Assembly: GCF_000566685.1 (NCBI RefSeq)
Contig: NZ_AZQN01000001.1
Location: forward strand, 310,001-374,000
Reading direction: 5' to 3'
Source: Dyadobacter tibetensis Y620-1
GTDB taxonomy: Bacteria; Bacteroidota; Bacteroidia; Cytophagales; Spirosomataceae
DNA: 64,000 bases
A program made the position numbers and the translations under genes. Positions 34,206 through 41,768 of this stretch are shown here, one piece after another. Each line of letters begins with the position of its first letter. Position 1 is the stretch's first letter. The notes under the pieces are model-generated. The model ran no database searches. It was not told the DNA's origin and saw nothing but the letters and a program-made list of their open reading frames with translations.

Positions 34206-35334
34206 ACATACTATTTATGACTGTGCGGTAATAGGAGGTGGATTGGCGGGTTTATGTACCGCTATTCAGCTTGCTCGTAGGGGAAAGGAAGTGATTCTTT
34301 TCGAAAAGAATATGTATCCTTTTCATAAGGTATGTGGGGAGTATGTATCGATGGAGAGCTGGGATTTCCTGATTTCCTTGGGCGTGCCCCTCAATGACTG
34401 GTCTCTACCTCGTATTCAGAGTCTGAGGATAAGTTCACCCTCAGGATTCACGCTAGACCATCGGTTGAGGTTGGGAGGGTTTGGACTTAGCCGATTCAAG
34501 CTAGACGCCTACTTATACCAGCTGGCTATTGAAAATGGGGTAAAAGTTATTCAGCAATGTAAGGTTAATGATGTGACAGATACGGGAGCAAATTTTCTAG
34601 TAAAGAGTTCGCAGGGAGTAGTTGCAGCAAGGGTGGTTTGTGGTGCTTATGGCAAATACATTCCGAGTTTTGTACAGACCTGGGACGACCATTCTGAGAA
34701 GATAATCGATCAGGATAATTATATTGCTGTCAAATATCACTTAAGAACCGATGTCCCTGCCGATCGAATAGAACTTCATAATTTCAAGGGGGGGTATTGC
34801 GGTGTTTCTCAGGTAGAAGATGGTATTTTCTGTCTCTGCTATCTTACTAAAGCCAAAAATCTGAAAGCAAATCAAAATAATATTGCGCAGATGGAGGCTA
34901 CTATTCTCGATGAAAATCCTTATCTCAGCAAGCTTTTTTCCAATTCGGACTTTCTTTACGAGCAACCTCTGGTTGTTAGTAATATAAAGTTTCACAAGAG
35001 GCAAGCAGCAGTAGGAGCCCTATTTCAGGCAGGGGATGCAGCCGGGACAATATCGCCCTTATGCGGGAATGGAATGAGCATGGCGATGCGCTCCAGCAAA
35101 ATATTAGTGGCGCATCTGCTCAGTTCTCTTGATGGCCCCCACTCACTCCGTCAGTCGAAGGAAGCCTATCAGGCAGAATGGAATAGAATATTTGGGTCAA
35201 GAATTCAAACGGGAATATGGCTGCAGCGTTTATTTGGCAAACCTCTTTTGACGGAAATAGCCGTCCGTTCTCTATCGCTAATGCCTTCTCTGGTTAGTAA
35301 GTTGGTCCGGAAGACTCATGGTCTCCCTTTTTGA
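34195..35334 (+). CDS. FAD-dependent oxidoreductase, geranylgeranyl reductase-like
   Basis: A 379-residue flavoprotein. The N-terminal dinucleotide fold is CAVIGGGLAGLCTAIQLARR (residues 9-28) with an acidic end in ILFEKN. FHKVCGEYVS near residue 44 and the FAD-closing QAGDAAGTISPLCGNGMSMA near residue 280 match the geranylgeranyl reductase / aromatic-ring hydroxylase group. It would either reduce double bonds of a prenyl chain or hydroxylate the aromatic ring. It is the last gene of the four-gene cluster and its 3' end overlaps the convergent lycopene cyclase gene by 19 bases. Confidence 0.85.
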   Translation: METEHTIYDCAVIGGGLAGLCTAIQLARRGKEVILFEKNMYPFHKVCGEYVSMESWDFLISLGVPLNDWSLPRIQSLRISSPSGFTLDHRLRLGGFGLSRFKLDAYLYQLAIENGVKVIQQCKVNDVTDTGANFLVKSSQGVVAARVVCGAYGKYIPSFVQTWDDHSEKIIDQDNYIAVKYHLRTDVPADRIELHNFKGGYCGVSQVEDGIFCLCYLTKAKNLKANQNNIAQMEATILDENPYLSKLFSNSDFLYEQPLVVSNIKFHKRQAAVGALFQAGDAAGTISPLCGNGMSMAMRSSKILVAHLLSSLDGPHSLRQSKEAYQAEWNRIFGSRIQTGIWLQRLFGKPLLTEIAVRSLSLMPSLVSKLVRKTHGLPF

Positions 35335-36035
35335 AGATAATTAATAGGAAGCTTAAAGCGGGCCATCAGTGTTTCAAAAATGGCCACATTCATTAATAGC
35401 ATCAACATACCGTAAAAAACATCTTCCACGGGAATGGTCAAAATTCGTATGCCCATATTTTCCATGTTGTTATACCATACCACCTCATTTTCAATGCCGG
35501 TGCCCGTAAGTACCCCATTAACAATCAGAAAAGGTAGGACTAAGAACATATGGGAATAATAGAATAATCCCAACCAGGAAGGTTTTAAATAATACTGCAG
35601 GTAAATAAGGCATATGGCGAGTCCTATGAAGGTCCATCCGGTATAGTACTTTTCGCCATTGGTTACGAGTCCAATAGCCAGAATAATTAAAATGATCAGG
35701 GTTACTCTCCTTTCGTGTTTTATCTGAAAATGAGGTGGGAGGTAAATTTTAAAACAGTAGTAGGTATATAGACAGGCATAAGGAATGCATACAAAAAACA
35801 TGACTTCCTCTATAGGCAATCCCAGAATATACTGCCCAGAAATATAGATGGGATTAAACCCCCAAATTCCTAAATGCGTAAAATAGATATCCCATAACAC
35901 GAATGGAATTAACGTTATCATTATGGCGGGCCATAAAGCTGTCCATTTTCGATAAAGTTTAACCTTAGGATGAAAGGAAACGAGCATTGGCACGGAGATG
36001 GACAAGATATTTATCCATAAATATAAAAGATTCAT
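35316..36035 (-). CDS. crtYcd: Lycopene cyclase, fused CrtYc-CrtYd type
   Basis: About 239 residues from ATG 36035, whose ATGA overlaps the crtZ stop; the longer frame from 36098 lacks support. Six to seven membrane helices form two similar halves. Each half holds the cyclase motif: GLPIEEVMFFVCIPYACLY near residue 80 and IPVEDVFYGMLMLLMNVAIFE near residue 200. These P-E-E/D motifs mark the heterodimer-derived lycopene beta-cyclases found in Bacteroidota and Actinobacteria. The enzyme would make both beta rings of beta-carotene. It is the last gene of the carotenoid operon and overlaps the convergent FAD gene. Confidence 0.88.
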   Translation of the reverse strand: MNLLYLWINILSISVPMLVSFHPKVKLYRKWTALWPAIMITLIPFVLWDIYFTHLGIWGFNPIYISGQYILGLPIEEVMFFVCIPYACLYTYYCFKIYLPPHFQIKHERRVTLIILIILAIGLVTNGEKYYTGWTFIGLAICLIYLQYYLKPSWLGLFYYSHMFLVLPFLIVNGVLTGTGIENEVVWYNNMENMGIRILTIPVEDVFYGMLMLLMNVAIFETLMARFKLPINYLQKGRP

Positions 36036-36505
36036 TTTACTTTGGCATTTGAGGCCTCTTTGAAGTATTTCATTGGAACCCATAACATTCCGAAACATTC
36101 GCCCTGGTATTTCCCTAAGTGTTTATGATGCATTTTATGGGCCCTTCTGATGGCCATAAAATAGGGAGCATTAGAGTTTCTGAACCATTTAAATCTTTGA
36201 TGAATAAATACATCGTGGACCAGGAAATAAGCGAACCCATAAATCGTGATACCCAGTCCGATCCACAGCAGGGTGTTATAGCCCTCATAAATGCCCAGAT
36301 AGAGACAAAGGATCCCAGGGATTGCGAAAATCAGGAAAAAGAAGTCATTTTTTTCAAAAAAATCTTTGTCATCCCTTTTGTGATGGTCGGCGTGAAGTGA
36401 CCATAGGAAGCCATGCATCAGGTATTTATGAGCCAGCCAGGCTACGCATTCCATTCCCACGAATGTGCCTGCGACAATTGATAGGTTAATAATCCAGCTA
36501 TTCAT
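36032..36505 (-). CDS. crtZ: Beta-carotene hydroxylase
   Basis: A 157-residue membrane di-iron hydroxylase of the fatty acid hydroxylase superfamily. The histidine boxes are in order: HKYLMH near residue 26, HADHHKRD near residue 39, HDVFIHQR near residue 100, and RAHKMHHKH near residue 124. Four membrane helices are predicted. It would add hydroxyl groups to both rings of beta-carotene to make zeaxanthin. It overlaps idi by 8 bases upstream and the cyclase by 4 bases downstream, so it is firmly within the operon. Confidence 0.92.
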   Translation of the reverse strand: MNSWIINLSIVAGTFVGMECVAWLAHKYLMHGFLWSLHADHHKRDDKDFFEKNDFFFLIFAIPGILCLYLGIYEGYNTLLWIGLGITIYGFAYFLVHDVFIHQRFKWFRNSNAPYFMAIRRAHKMHHKHLGKYQGECFGMLWVPMKYFKEASNAKVK

Positions 36506-37034
36506 GATGATTGCAAATTGAGTTGGTTCTTTTCAATACTTCTGGAAGGCATATCTTAAACCATTCAGTATATTGTTCGGGATGAAGGGCAAGGTCGGCA
36601 AGTAAAGACTCTGCTGACATATATCGGTATCCAGCCGCTTCAAGGGGATTGGGAAGGGGCAATTCATCCGTAACACCGATGTATACATGGTCTATTTCAT
36701 GCTCTATCAGATCTTGATCCAGCTGAGCATGGTACTGAAACTGGAAGACAAACGCAAGAGGCGTCTCCAGGCCCATTTCTTCACGAAGTCTTCGGTGTGC
36801 AGCCTCCGAGGTAGTCTCTCCATTATGCGGATGACTACAGCAGGTATTCGTCCAAAGGCCCTCTGAGTGGTACTTTCCATGCTGTCGCTGTTGAAGAAGC
36901 ATCTCACCTTTGGAGTTAAATATAAATACGGATATGGCGCGGTGGAGCGCCCCTTTCTCATGGGCCTCCAGTTTTTCCATCAGGCCCGTTTGTTCATCGG
37001 CTTCGTTCACCAATATCACCATTTCGTTTCTCAT
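36498..37034 (-). CDS. idi: Isopentenyl-diphosphate delta-isomerase, type 1
   Basis: A 178-residue Nudix-fold isomerase. The catalytic Cys is in NTCCSHPHNGE (residues about 67-77) and the metal/Glu site in RRLREEMGL and LIEHEIDHVYIG. It interconverts isopentenyl and dimethylallyl diphosphate, supplying precursors for carotenoids. It overlaps crtZ by 8 bases. A gap of 148 bases without a clear promoter separates it from crtB upstream, the only sizable gap in the operon. Confidence 0.93.
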   Translation of the reverse strand: MRNEMVILVNEADEQTGLMEKLEAHEKGALHRAISVFIFNSKGEMLLQQRQHGKYHSEGLWTNTCCSHPHNGETTSEAAHRRLREEMGLETPLAFVFQFQYHAQLDQDLIEHEIDHVYIGVTDELPLPNPLEAAGYRYMSAESLLADLALHPEQYTEWFKICLPEVLKRTNSICNHHE

Positions 37035-37182
37035 ATCCTCTAATTTTCATTGCTAACATTACCCTAGGTCTGCGGCTAAGACCAGCGAAACAAGGGCCAA
37101 AAGGCATGATCTAAGCCCGACTTGTCTGAGCAGAAAACAGGCGCTTAGCATCATTTGTTCCTTATCCAACAATTGTCCTAAC

Positions 37183-38019
37183 CTATAAAAGATTAAACTG
37201 ATGTCTTAAAAGGGATCTACACATAAGGCCGATTTTATTAAAATCGGGTATTCTGATCCGGGCATTCATTACCTTTTCAGGTGGGGTAGCTTTAATTCGT
37301 AAGTACAATTTAAAATAGTAATAGTAGGCCAGATATACTCCTCTGCGTGCTCCCGCTGGTAGCATCCGTATTCCGACCAGCGCCTCTGCAAAATCACTAT
37401 CTATCTCCATTTCAATTTTTTCCTTATCGGCTTTGGAAAAATGATTGAAGTTAACCCCCGGGAAATAAGTACGACCCAGAACCTGATAGTCGGCCTTCAG
37501 GTCGCGTAAGAAGTTAACTTTCTGGAATGCCGCCCCCAGCTTCATCGCATAAGGTTTGAGTTGCTCATATTGCCGTTGATTTCCTTCAGTAAATACCCTC
37601 AGGCACATCAGCCCAACTACTTCCGCAGAACCCAATATGTATTGATTGTAACTTTCACTGGTATAAGATATGTCTTTTAGGTCCATCTCCATACTTTTAA
37701 GAAAGGTGTCAATTAATTCCCATTCAATATTATAGCGATGTACGACATGTTGAAAGCTATTCAAAATAGGGTTAATACTGATCTGATTTTCCAGGGCCAG
37801 CTCAGTATCCGTTCTAATCTTGCACATAAGGGCATCTTTGTCATAGTCGTGAAAGCTATCGACAATTTCATCGGCAAGTCTTACAAATCCGTAGATACCG
37901 TATATAGGATTTCTAAGGGCGGGTTTTAGGAAATAAATCCCTAGAGAGAAAGACGTGCTGTATAGTTGCGTGGTTTTTTTGCTACAGGCGTCCGATAAGT
38001 TGTCGAAGAGAATTTTCAT
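37183..38019 (-). CDS. crtB: Phytoene synthase
   Basis: A 278-residue squalene/phytoene synthase-family enzyme that condenses two geranylgeranyl diphosphates to phytoene. The first Asp-rich site is RLADEIVDSFHDYD (residues about 46-60) and the second is NFLRDLKADYQVLGRTYFP near residue 195. AEVVGLMCLRVF lies between them. The start overlaps the crtI stop by 4 bases. The GGPP synthase that would supply substrate is not in the window. Confidence 0.94.
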   Translation of the reverse strand: MKILFDNLSDACSKKTTQLYSTSFSLGIYFLKPALRNPIYGIYGFVRLADEIVDSFHDYDKDALMCKIRTDTELALENQISINPILNSFQHVVHRYNIEWELIDTFLKSMEMDLKDISYTSESYNQYILGSAEVVGLMCLRVFTEGNQRQYEQLKPYAMKLGAAFQKVNFLRDLKADYQVLGRTYFPGVNFNHFSKADKEKIEMEIDSDFAEALVGIRMLPAGARRGVYLAYYYYFKLYLRIKATPPEKVMNARIRIPDFNKIGLMCRSLLRHQFNLL

Positions 38020-39506
38020 ACATCTAAATTTAGGGATTTGAGTAGTTCTTGAGCTGCAATTTGCCCTGAGATTATAGAAGGAGGAACCCCTGGGCCCGGC
38101 ACTGTAAGTTGGCCGGCATAATAAAGATTTGCAACCTTTTTACTGCGCATTTTAGGTTTGAAAAAGGCGGTTTGCATCAAGGTGTTTGCCAGGCCATAAG
38201 CATTGCCTTTAAAGGCATTATAATCCATGATAAAATCTTTTACGCAATAACTTCTTTTATACTCAATTCTTGGTCGTATAGGTTCTCCCGCAAATTTTTC
38301 TAACCGCTCCATCAGCATATCAAAATAGGTTTCCCGTAAAGCTTCCGTATCTTCCAAGCCGATGGCGATGGGCATGAGTATGAAAATATTTTCTTTGCCC
38401 TCCGGAGCTACCTCAGGATCGGTTCGGGATGGGCAGCAGACATAAAATAATGGCTTATGAGGCCATTCCGGGGTTTTGTATATTTGCTGGGCGTGACCCT
38501 TAAAATCTTCTTCGAAAAACAAGTTATGGTGTCTTAATCGATTTAATTTCTTGCCGATGCCTAAATAAAAAATAAGGGAGGAGGGGGCGAAGGTTCGACC
38601 ATCCCAATATTCTTTGGGGTAGGACTGATGCGATTTGGGAAGCAGCGAACCTTCAATATGCGCGTAGTCTGCTGATCCTATGAGAGCATCCGTCAAATAC
38701 TGCTTTTCTGCCGACTGAATGCCAACTACTTTATCATTTTTTATGTTGATCCTGTCTATCGTTTGATTATAAATGATATTAACACCGTTTTCCTGAGCAA
38801 TTTTATGAAACGATTCTGCCACTTTGGCGAATCCCCCCATGGGGTAAAAGGTACCTTGTTTTAATCCAGCATAATTCATCAGACTGTACATGGCAGGGGT
38901 GTCCGATGGCATTGCACCTAAAAATAAAACGGGAAATTCCATGATTGCCAATAGTCGGGGATCCTTGAAATACCGGCGAATATGGTTGCTGAATGAGGAA
39001 AATATCTGTAATCGGAAAGCATCTTTTACCAAAGAAAAGTCCATAAATTCTCTGACAGAATGAGCGGGTTTATATACCATATCTCCAACCCCTACCTCAT
39101 ACTTATATGCCGCATCTGCCATAAATCGAATTAAATTTTCTCCTGCTCCTCTTTCTATTTCTTCGAATAATCGACAAATGGCTTCAAAATCGGCAGGGAT
39201 ATCTACTACCTCCTGATTAGCAAAAACAACGGCAAAGCCAGGATCTAGCTTTTTAAGGTCGTAGAAGTCGGAAGTTGTATATCCAAATAAATTATAATAG
39301 CGTTCATATACATCAGGCATCCAGAACCAGGAAGGCCCCATATCGAATCGAAATCCTTGTTGAACAAATGACCTGGCCCGGCCTCCGCAGGATTCATTTT
39401 TTTCGTATACCGTCACTTCAGCGCCTTCTTTTGCTAATATAGCCGCGGCTGATAAGCCGGCAAATCCAGCTCCTAATACTGCTATGGAGGGCCTAAGTTT
39501 TTTCAT
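38016..39506 (-). CDS. crtI: Phytoene desaturase
   Basis: A 496-residue FAD-dependent desaturase. The N-terminal FAD site is AVLGAGFAGLSAAAILAKEG, with VTVYEKNESCGGRA and the GPSWFWMP segment after it; the C-terminal CrtI signature includes YAGQLTVPGPGVPPSIISGQ. The protein converts phytoene stepwise to lycopene. It overlaps carH upstream and crtB downstream by 4 bases each, so the three genes are translationally coupled. Confidence 0.95.
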   Translation of the reverse strand: MKKLRPSIAVLGAGFAGLSAAAILAKEGAEVTVYEKNESCGGRARSFVQQGFRFDMGPSWFWMPDVYERYYNLFGYTTSDFYDLKKLDPGFAVVFANQEVVDIPADFEAICRLFEEIERGAGENLIRFMADAAYKYEVGVGDMVYKPAHSVREFMDFSLVKDAFRLQIFSSFSNHIRRYFKDPRLLAIMEFPVLFLGAMPSDTPAMYSLMNYAGLKQGTFYPMGGFAKVAESFHKIAQENGVNIIYNQTIDRINIKNDKVVGIQSAEKQYLTDALIGSADYAHIEGSLLPKSHQSYPKEYWDGRTFAPSSLIFYLGIGKKLNRLRHHNLFFEEDFKGHAQQIYKTPEWPHKPLFYVCCPSRTDPEVAPEGKENIFILMPIAIGLEDTEALRETYFDMLMERLEKFAGEPIRPRIEYKRSYCVKDFIMDYNAFKGNAYGLANTLMQTAFFKPKMRSKKVANLYYAGQLTVPGPGVPPSIISGQIAAQELLKSLNLDV

Positions 39507-40390
39507 TGTTCTAACTGTAGTTTTAGGGCGTCTATACTGTTGATGAATTCTATTTGTCGCGGGTAATTAGAAGAGGCTGAGGGGTGACTTTGCCCTGCCA
39601 CGCAAATCTTGACATTTCGAAAAGATTCTACTAAAGATAATAAAAAGTGTTCTATATATTCCACACTCTGGTTACTTACGATAAAGGTACAGAGGTGAGT
39701 GGGGTTACAAATCTCCACCACTTTTTGTAAGTTAGGAAGGGGGACTCGGCAGCCTAGATAGACTACCTTCCCCCCTTGTCTGCTGATGATATAATGTGAA
39801 AAAAGTAGACCGATTTCATGATCTTCCCTTTCATTAAGAAAGAGAATCCAGGTTTGGCCATTGCCCTCGGTGGGTCTTAATGAGCTTATAGCCGTAAAGA
39901 GCCTTTTTCTTATAATATTGGATAAGAAATGTTCCTGTGCAGGGATTATCCGATCGCTTACCCATAACAGACCAGATTTTACAAGAAGTGGATATAGGAA
40001 TTTTTCATAGGTCTCTTCCAAGCCTATTTCCTCTTCCAATTTGTCTATCAGTAAATCTAAGTTGTCTTGATCGAATTGTGTCATTAATAGAATGGCCTTC
40101 TTAATTGCTACCGTTATTTTGCCCTCGGTAGGGGCTTGATTTTCCCAGCTTTGAAGAACGAGTGCTTCAATTTCTTCTTTGGCTAACAAGCCTATTTTTG
40201 AAATTTTCATGCCAGTGTCAACCAGCATGGCCACATTTAATATTTTTTTTAAATCATCGTCGGAGTAAGTGCGGATATTCGTTTCTGTGCGACCCGGCGA
40301 CAGGATATTATATCGTTGCTCCCATATCCGAATGGTATGGGCCTTAAGATTCGTTAGCCTTTCTAGGTCTTTAATTGAATAACTCCCCAT
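39503..40390 (-). CDS. carH: CarH-type MerR regulator with B12-binding photoreceptor domain
   Basis: A 295-residue protein with three parts. Residues 1-70 are a MerR winged helix (YSIKDLERLTNLKAHTIRIW, QRYNIL.P.RTE.N.R.Y). Residues 85-165 are a four-helix cap with W143 and E153-H154, spaced as the Wx9EH signature of CarH (adenosylcobalamin-dependent light sensing). Residues 178-295 are a Rossmann cobalamin domain with E189-x-H191-x-x-G194, the histidine being the lower cobalt ligand. In known CarH, the dark AdoCbl tetramer represses carotenoid genes and light breaks it. The gene heads the crt operon and overlaps crtI by 4 bases. An inverted repeat lies in its promoter. Confidence 0.85.
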   Translation of the reverse strand: MGSYSIKDLERLTNLKAHTIRIWEQRYNILSPGRTETNIRTYSDDDLKKILNVAMLVDTGMKISKIGLLAKEEIEALVLQSWENQAPTEGKITVAIKKAILLMTQFDQDNLDLLIDKLEEEIGLEETYEKFLYPLLVKSGLLWVSDRIIPAQEHFLSNIIRKRLFTAISSLRPTEGNGQTWILFLNEREDHEIGLLFSHYIISRQGGKVVYLGCRVPLPNLQKVVEICNPTHLCTFIVSNQSVEYIEHFLLSLVESFRNVKICVAGQSHPSASSNYPRQIEFINSIDALKLQLEQ

Positions 40391-40392
40391 TC

Positions 40393-40430
40393 TTTTTGTT
40401 TAATGTTTATCAAAAATAGTTAAACAAAAA
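40393..40430 (-). promoter_or_regulatory. Candidate CarH operator and carH promoter
   Basis: An 11-base inverted repeat (TTTTTGTTTAA, 16-base gap, TTAAACAAAAA) starts 3 bases before the carH ATG. On the minus strand the region reads TATTTTTG twice, 14 bases apart (plus positions 40411-40418 and 40425-40432), each matching the TAnnTTTG -7 box. TGTTTA also occurs as a direct repeat at 40397 and 40404. No good -33 TTG is found. Overlap of repeats with -7 boxes fits repression by CarH. Confidence 0.5.
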
Positions 40431-40607
40431 TACATTTAAAAATGTTACGACTTTATTTCTAGGAAAATTTAATGGTATGAGCCCTTAGACCTCTCGACTA
40501 CCCGCATTTAAAAGAGTAATGGCGGAAGCGTAAAAGATGAAGGCTCTATACGTTATTAATTTATTTTCAGAGGGTTGTATTGTAAAAAAAGAATGATAAG
40601 AATTGAA

Positions 40608-40637
40608 AGTATCAAAAAAATAGATATATTTGATACT
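40608..40637 (+). promoter_or_regulatory. Candidate operator of the S24-type regulator
   Basis: A perfect 9-base inverted repeat (AGTATCAAA, 12-base gap, TTTGATACT) lies just upstream of a -7 box TATCTTTG at 40643-40650 and 34 bases before the regulator's ATG. The position covers the promoter and suggests autoregulation by the S24 protein, though binding by CarH cannot be excluded. Confidence 0.5.
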
Positions 40638-40642
40638 GCTAA

Positions 40643-40650
40643 TATCTTTG
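40643..40650 (+). promoter_or_regulatory. -7 promoter element of the S24 regulator gene
   Basis: TATCTTTG matches the Bacteroidota TAnnTTTG box and stands 20 bases before the ATG at 40671. No TTG is present at the usual 19-20 base distance upstream, so the promoter may be weak or regulated. Confidence 0.45.
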
Positions 40651-40670
40651 TAACACTAAACACTATTTAA

Positions 40671-41483
40671 ATGAAGAATCAGGCGATTTACTGGGCAGTT
40701 AATATTAAATTCTTGAGAATAAGGTATAAGTTAAGCCAGGAGGCACTAGCCGAGAAGTTGGGAATTTCCAGAGTCAAGCTTAATGCACATGAGAGTGGTC
40801 GTACGGCGAATCCTACGATAGATGACTTAATTAATTTTTCTGAATTTTTTAAAATGAGTATTGATAGTTTGTTGAAAATAGATCTTACTAAGCTTTCCGA
40901 AGGAAAACTTAGAGACCTTGAACAGGGCAGCGCCTTGTTTATGAAAGGGGAGAATATTAGAGTATTGGCTATCACAGTAGATAAGGAGGACAAAGAGAAT
41001 ATAGAATATGTGCCGGTTAAAGCCAAAGCAGGCTACAGGGCTGGCTATAGTGACCCTGAGTTTTTAGCTTCCCTCCCTAAGTTTAACCTTCCCAATCTTC
41101 CCCGTAATGGTACATTTCGTATGTTTCCTACCATTGGTGACAGTATGTTGCCTATTCCGGAAGGAAGTGACATTATTGCCAGATACGTACAGGACTGGAC
41201 CAATATCAAGCCTGAAACTGCTTGTATTGTCATACTGAAAGGTGAACAGGAATTTGTATTTAAGCAGGTAACATTTCAGAACGATGGTTCTGTTTTGCTC
41301 CAGTCCTTTAATAAACAGTATTTCGCTTATACGGTCCCTGTAACGGAAGTCCTCGAAGTATGGGAATATTATAGCTTCCTAAGTAAATCCTTACCAGAGC
41401 CTCAGACTGACCTCCAGATATTATTAAAAATGTTACAGGAAATGAAATCTGAAATTAGCGATCTTAAAAAGGGAGAAAAATAG
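40671..41483 (+). CDS. XRE-family regulator with S24 (LexA/CI-like) peptidase domain
   Basis: A 270-residue protein. Residues 8-65 are an XRE helix-turn-helix (FLRIRYKLSQEALAEKLGIS). A linker carries AKAGYRAGY, where Ala-Gly is the form of the LexA/CI self-cleavage site. The S24 fold follows with the nucleophile Ser in IGDSMLPIPEGS and the general-base Lys in EFVFKQVTF. The last 25 residues form a short coiled helix (LLKMLQEMKSEISDLKK). Such proteins are repressors that may self-cleave on RecA signals or act by other signals. It diverges from carH, sharing a 280-base control region. Confidence 0.85.
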   Translation: MKNQAIYWAVNIKFLRIRYKLSQEALAEKLGISRVKLNAHESGRTANPTIDDLINFSEFFKMSIDSLLKIDLTKLSEGKLRDLEQGSALFMKGENIRVLAITVDKEDKENIEYVPVKAKAGYRAGYSDPEFLASLPKFNLPNLPRNGTFRMFPTIGDSMLPIPEGSDIIARYVQDWTNIKPETACIVILKGEQEFVFKQVTFQNDGSVLLQSFNKQYFAYTVPVTEVLEVWEYYSFLSKSLPEPQTDLQILLKMLQEMKSEISDLKKGEK

Positions 41484-41671
41484 ATTTGTTTATAGTAAAT
41501 ATTGGATAAATAGATAGAATTCGAACAAGGAATGTAGTAATTCTTAATTTATATGTCGAAACATATATAGAAGTATAATCCAGTATGAAAAATTGTGTGT
41601 AATAGTCTTTGGGGTTCCTATGTCGCAGATCTGGAAGGCCCCTCATGGTTTTAAAAGCAGACCCCCGAAAC

Positions 41672-41716
41672 GGTCTGGTTAACCTCAATAAAACATAGGT
41701 TTAGACCATTTTTTTT
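41672..41716 (+). terminator. Probable terminator of the S24 regulator gene
   Basis: Paired arms ggtct...aacct and aggtt...agacc enclose a short loop and are followed by a T8 run (41709-41716). The stem has an internal loop, so it is only moderately stable. It ends 52 bases before the next gene. Confidence 0.45.
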
Positions 41717-41768
41717 AGCCTTTAAGTATGCTCCGTTAGATTTGTGGAAAAATAAACCCTAATCAACT

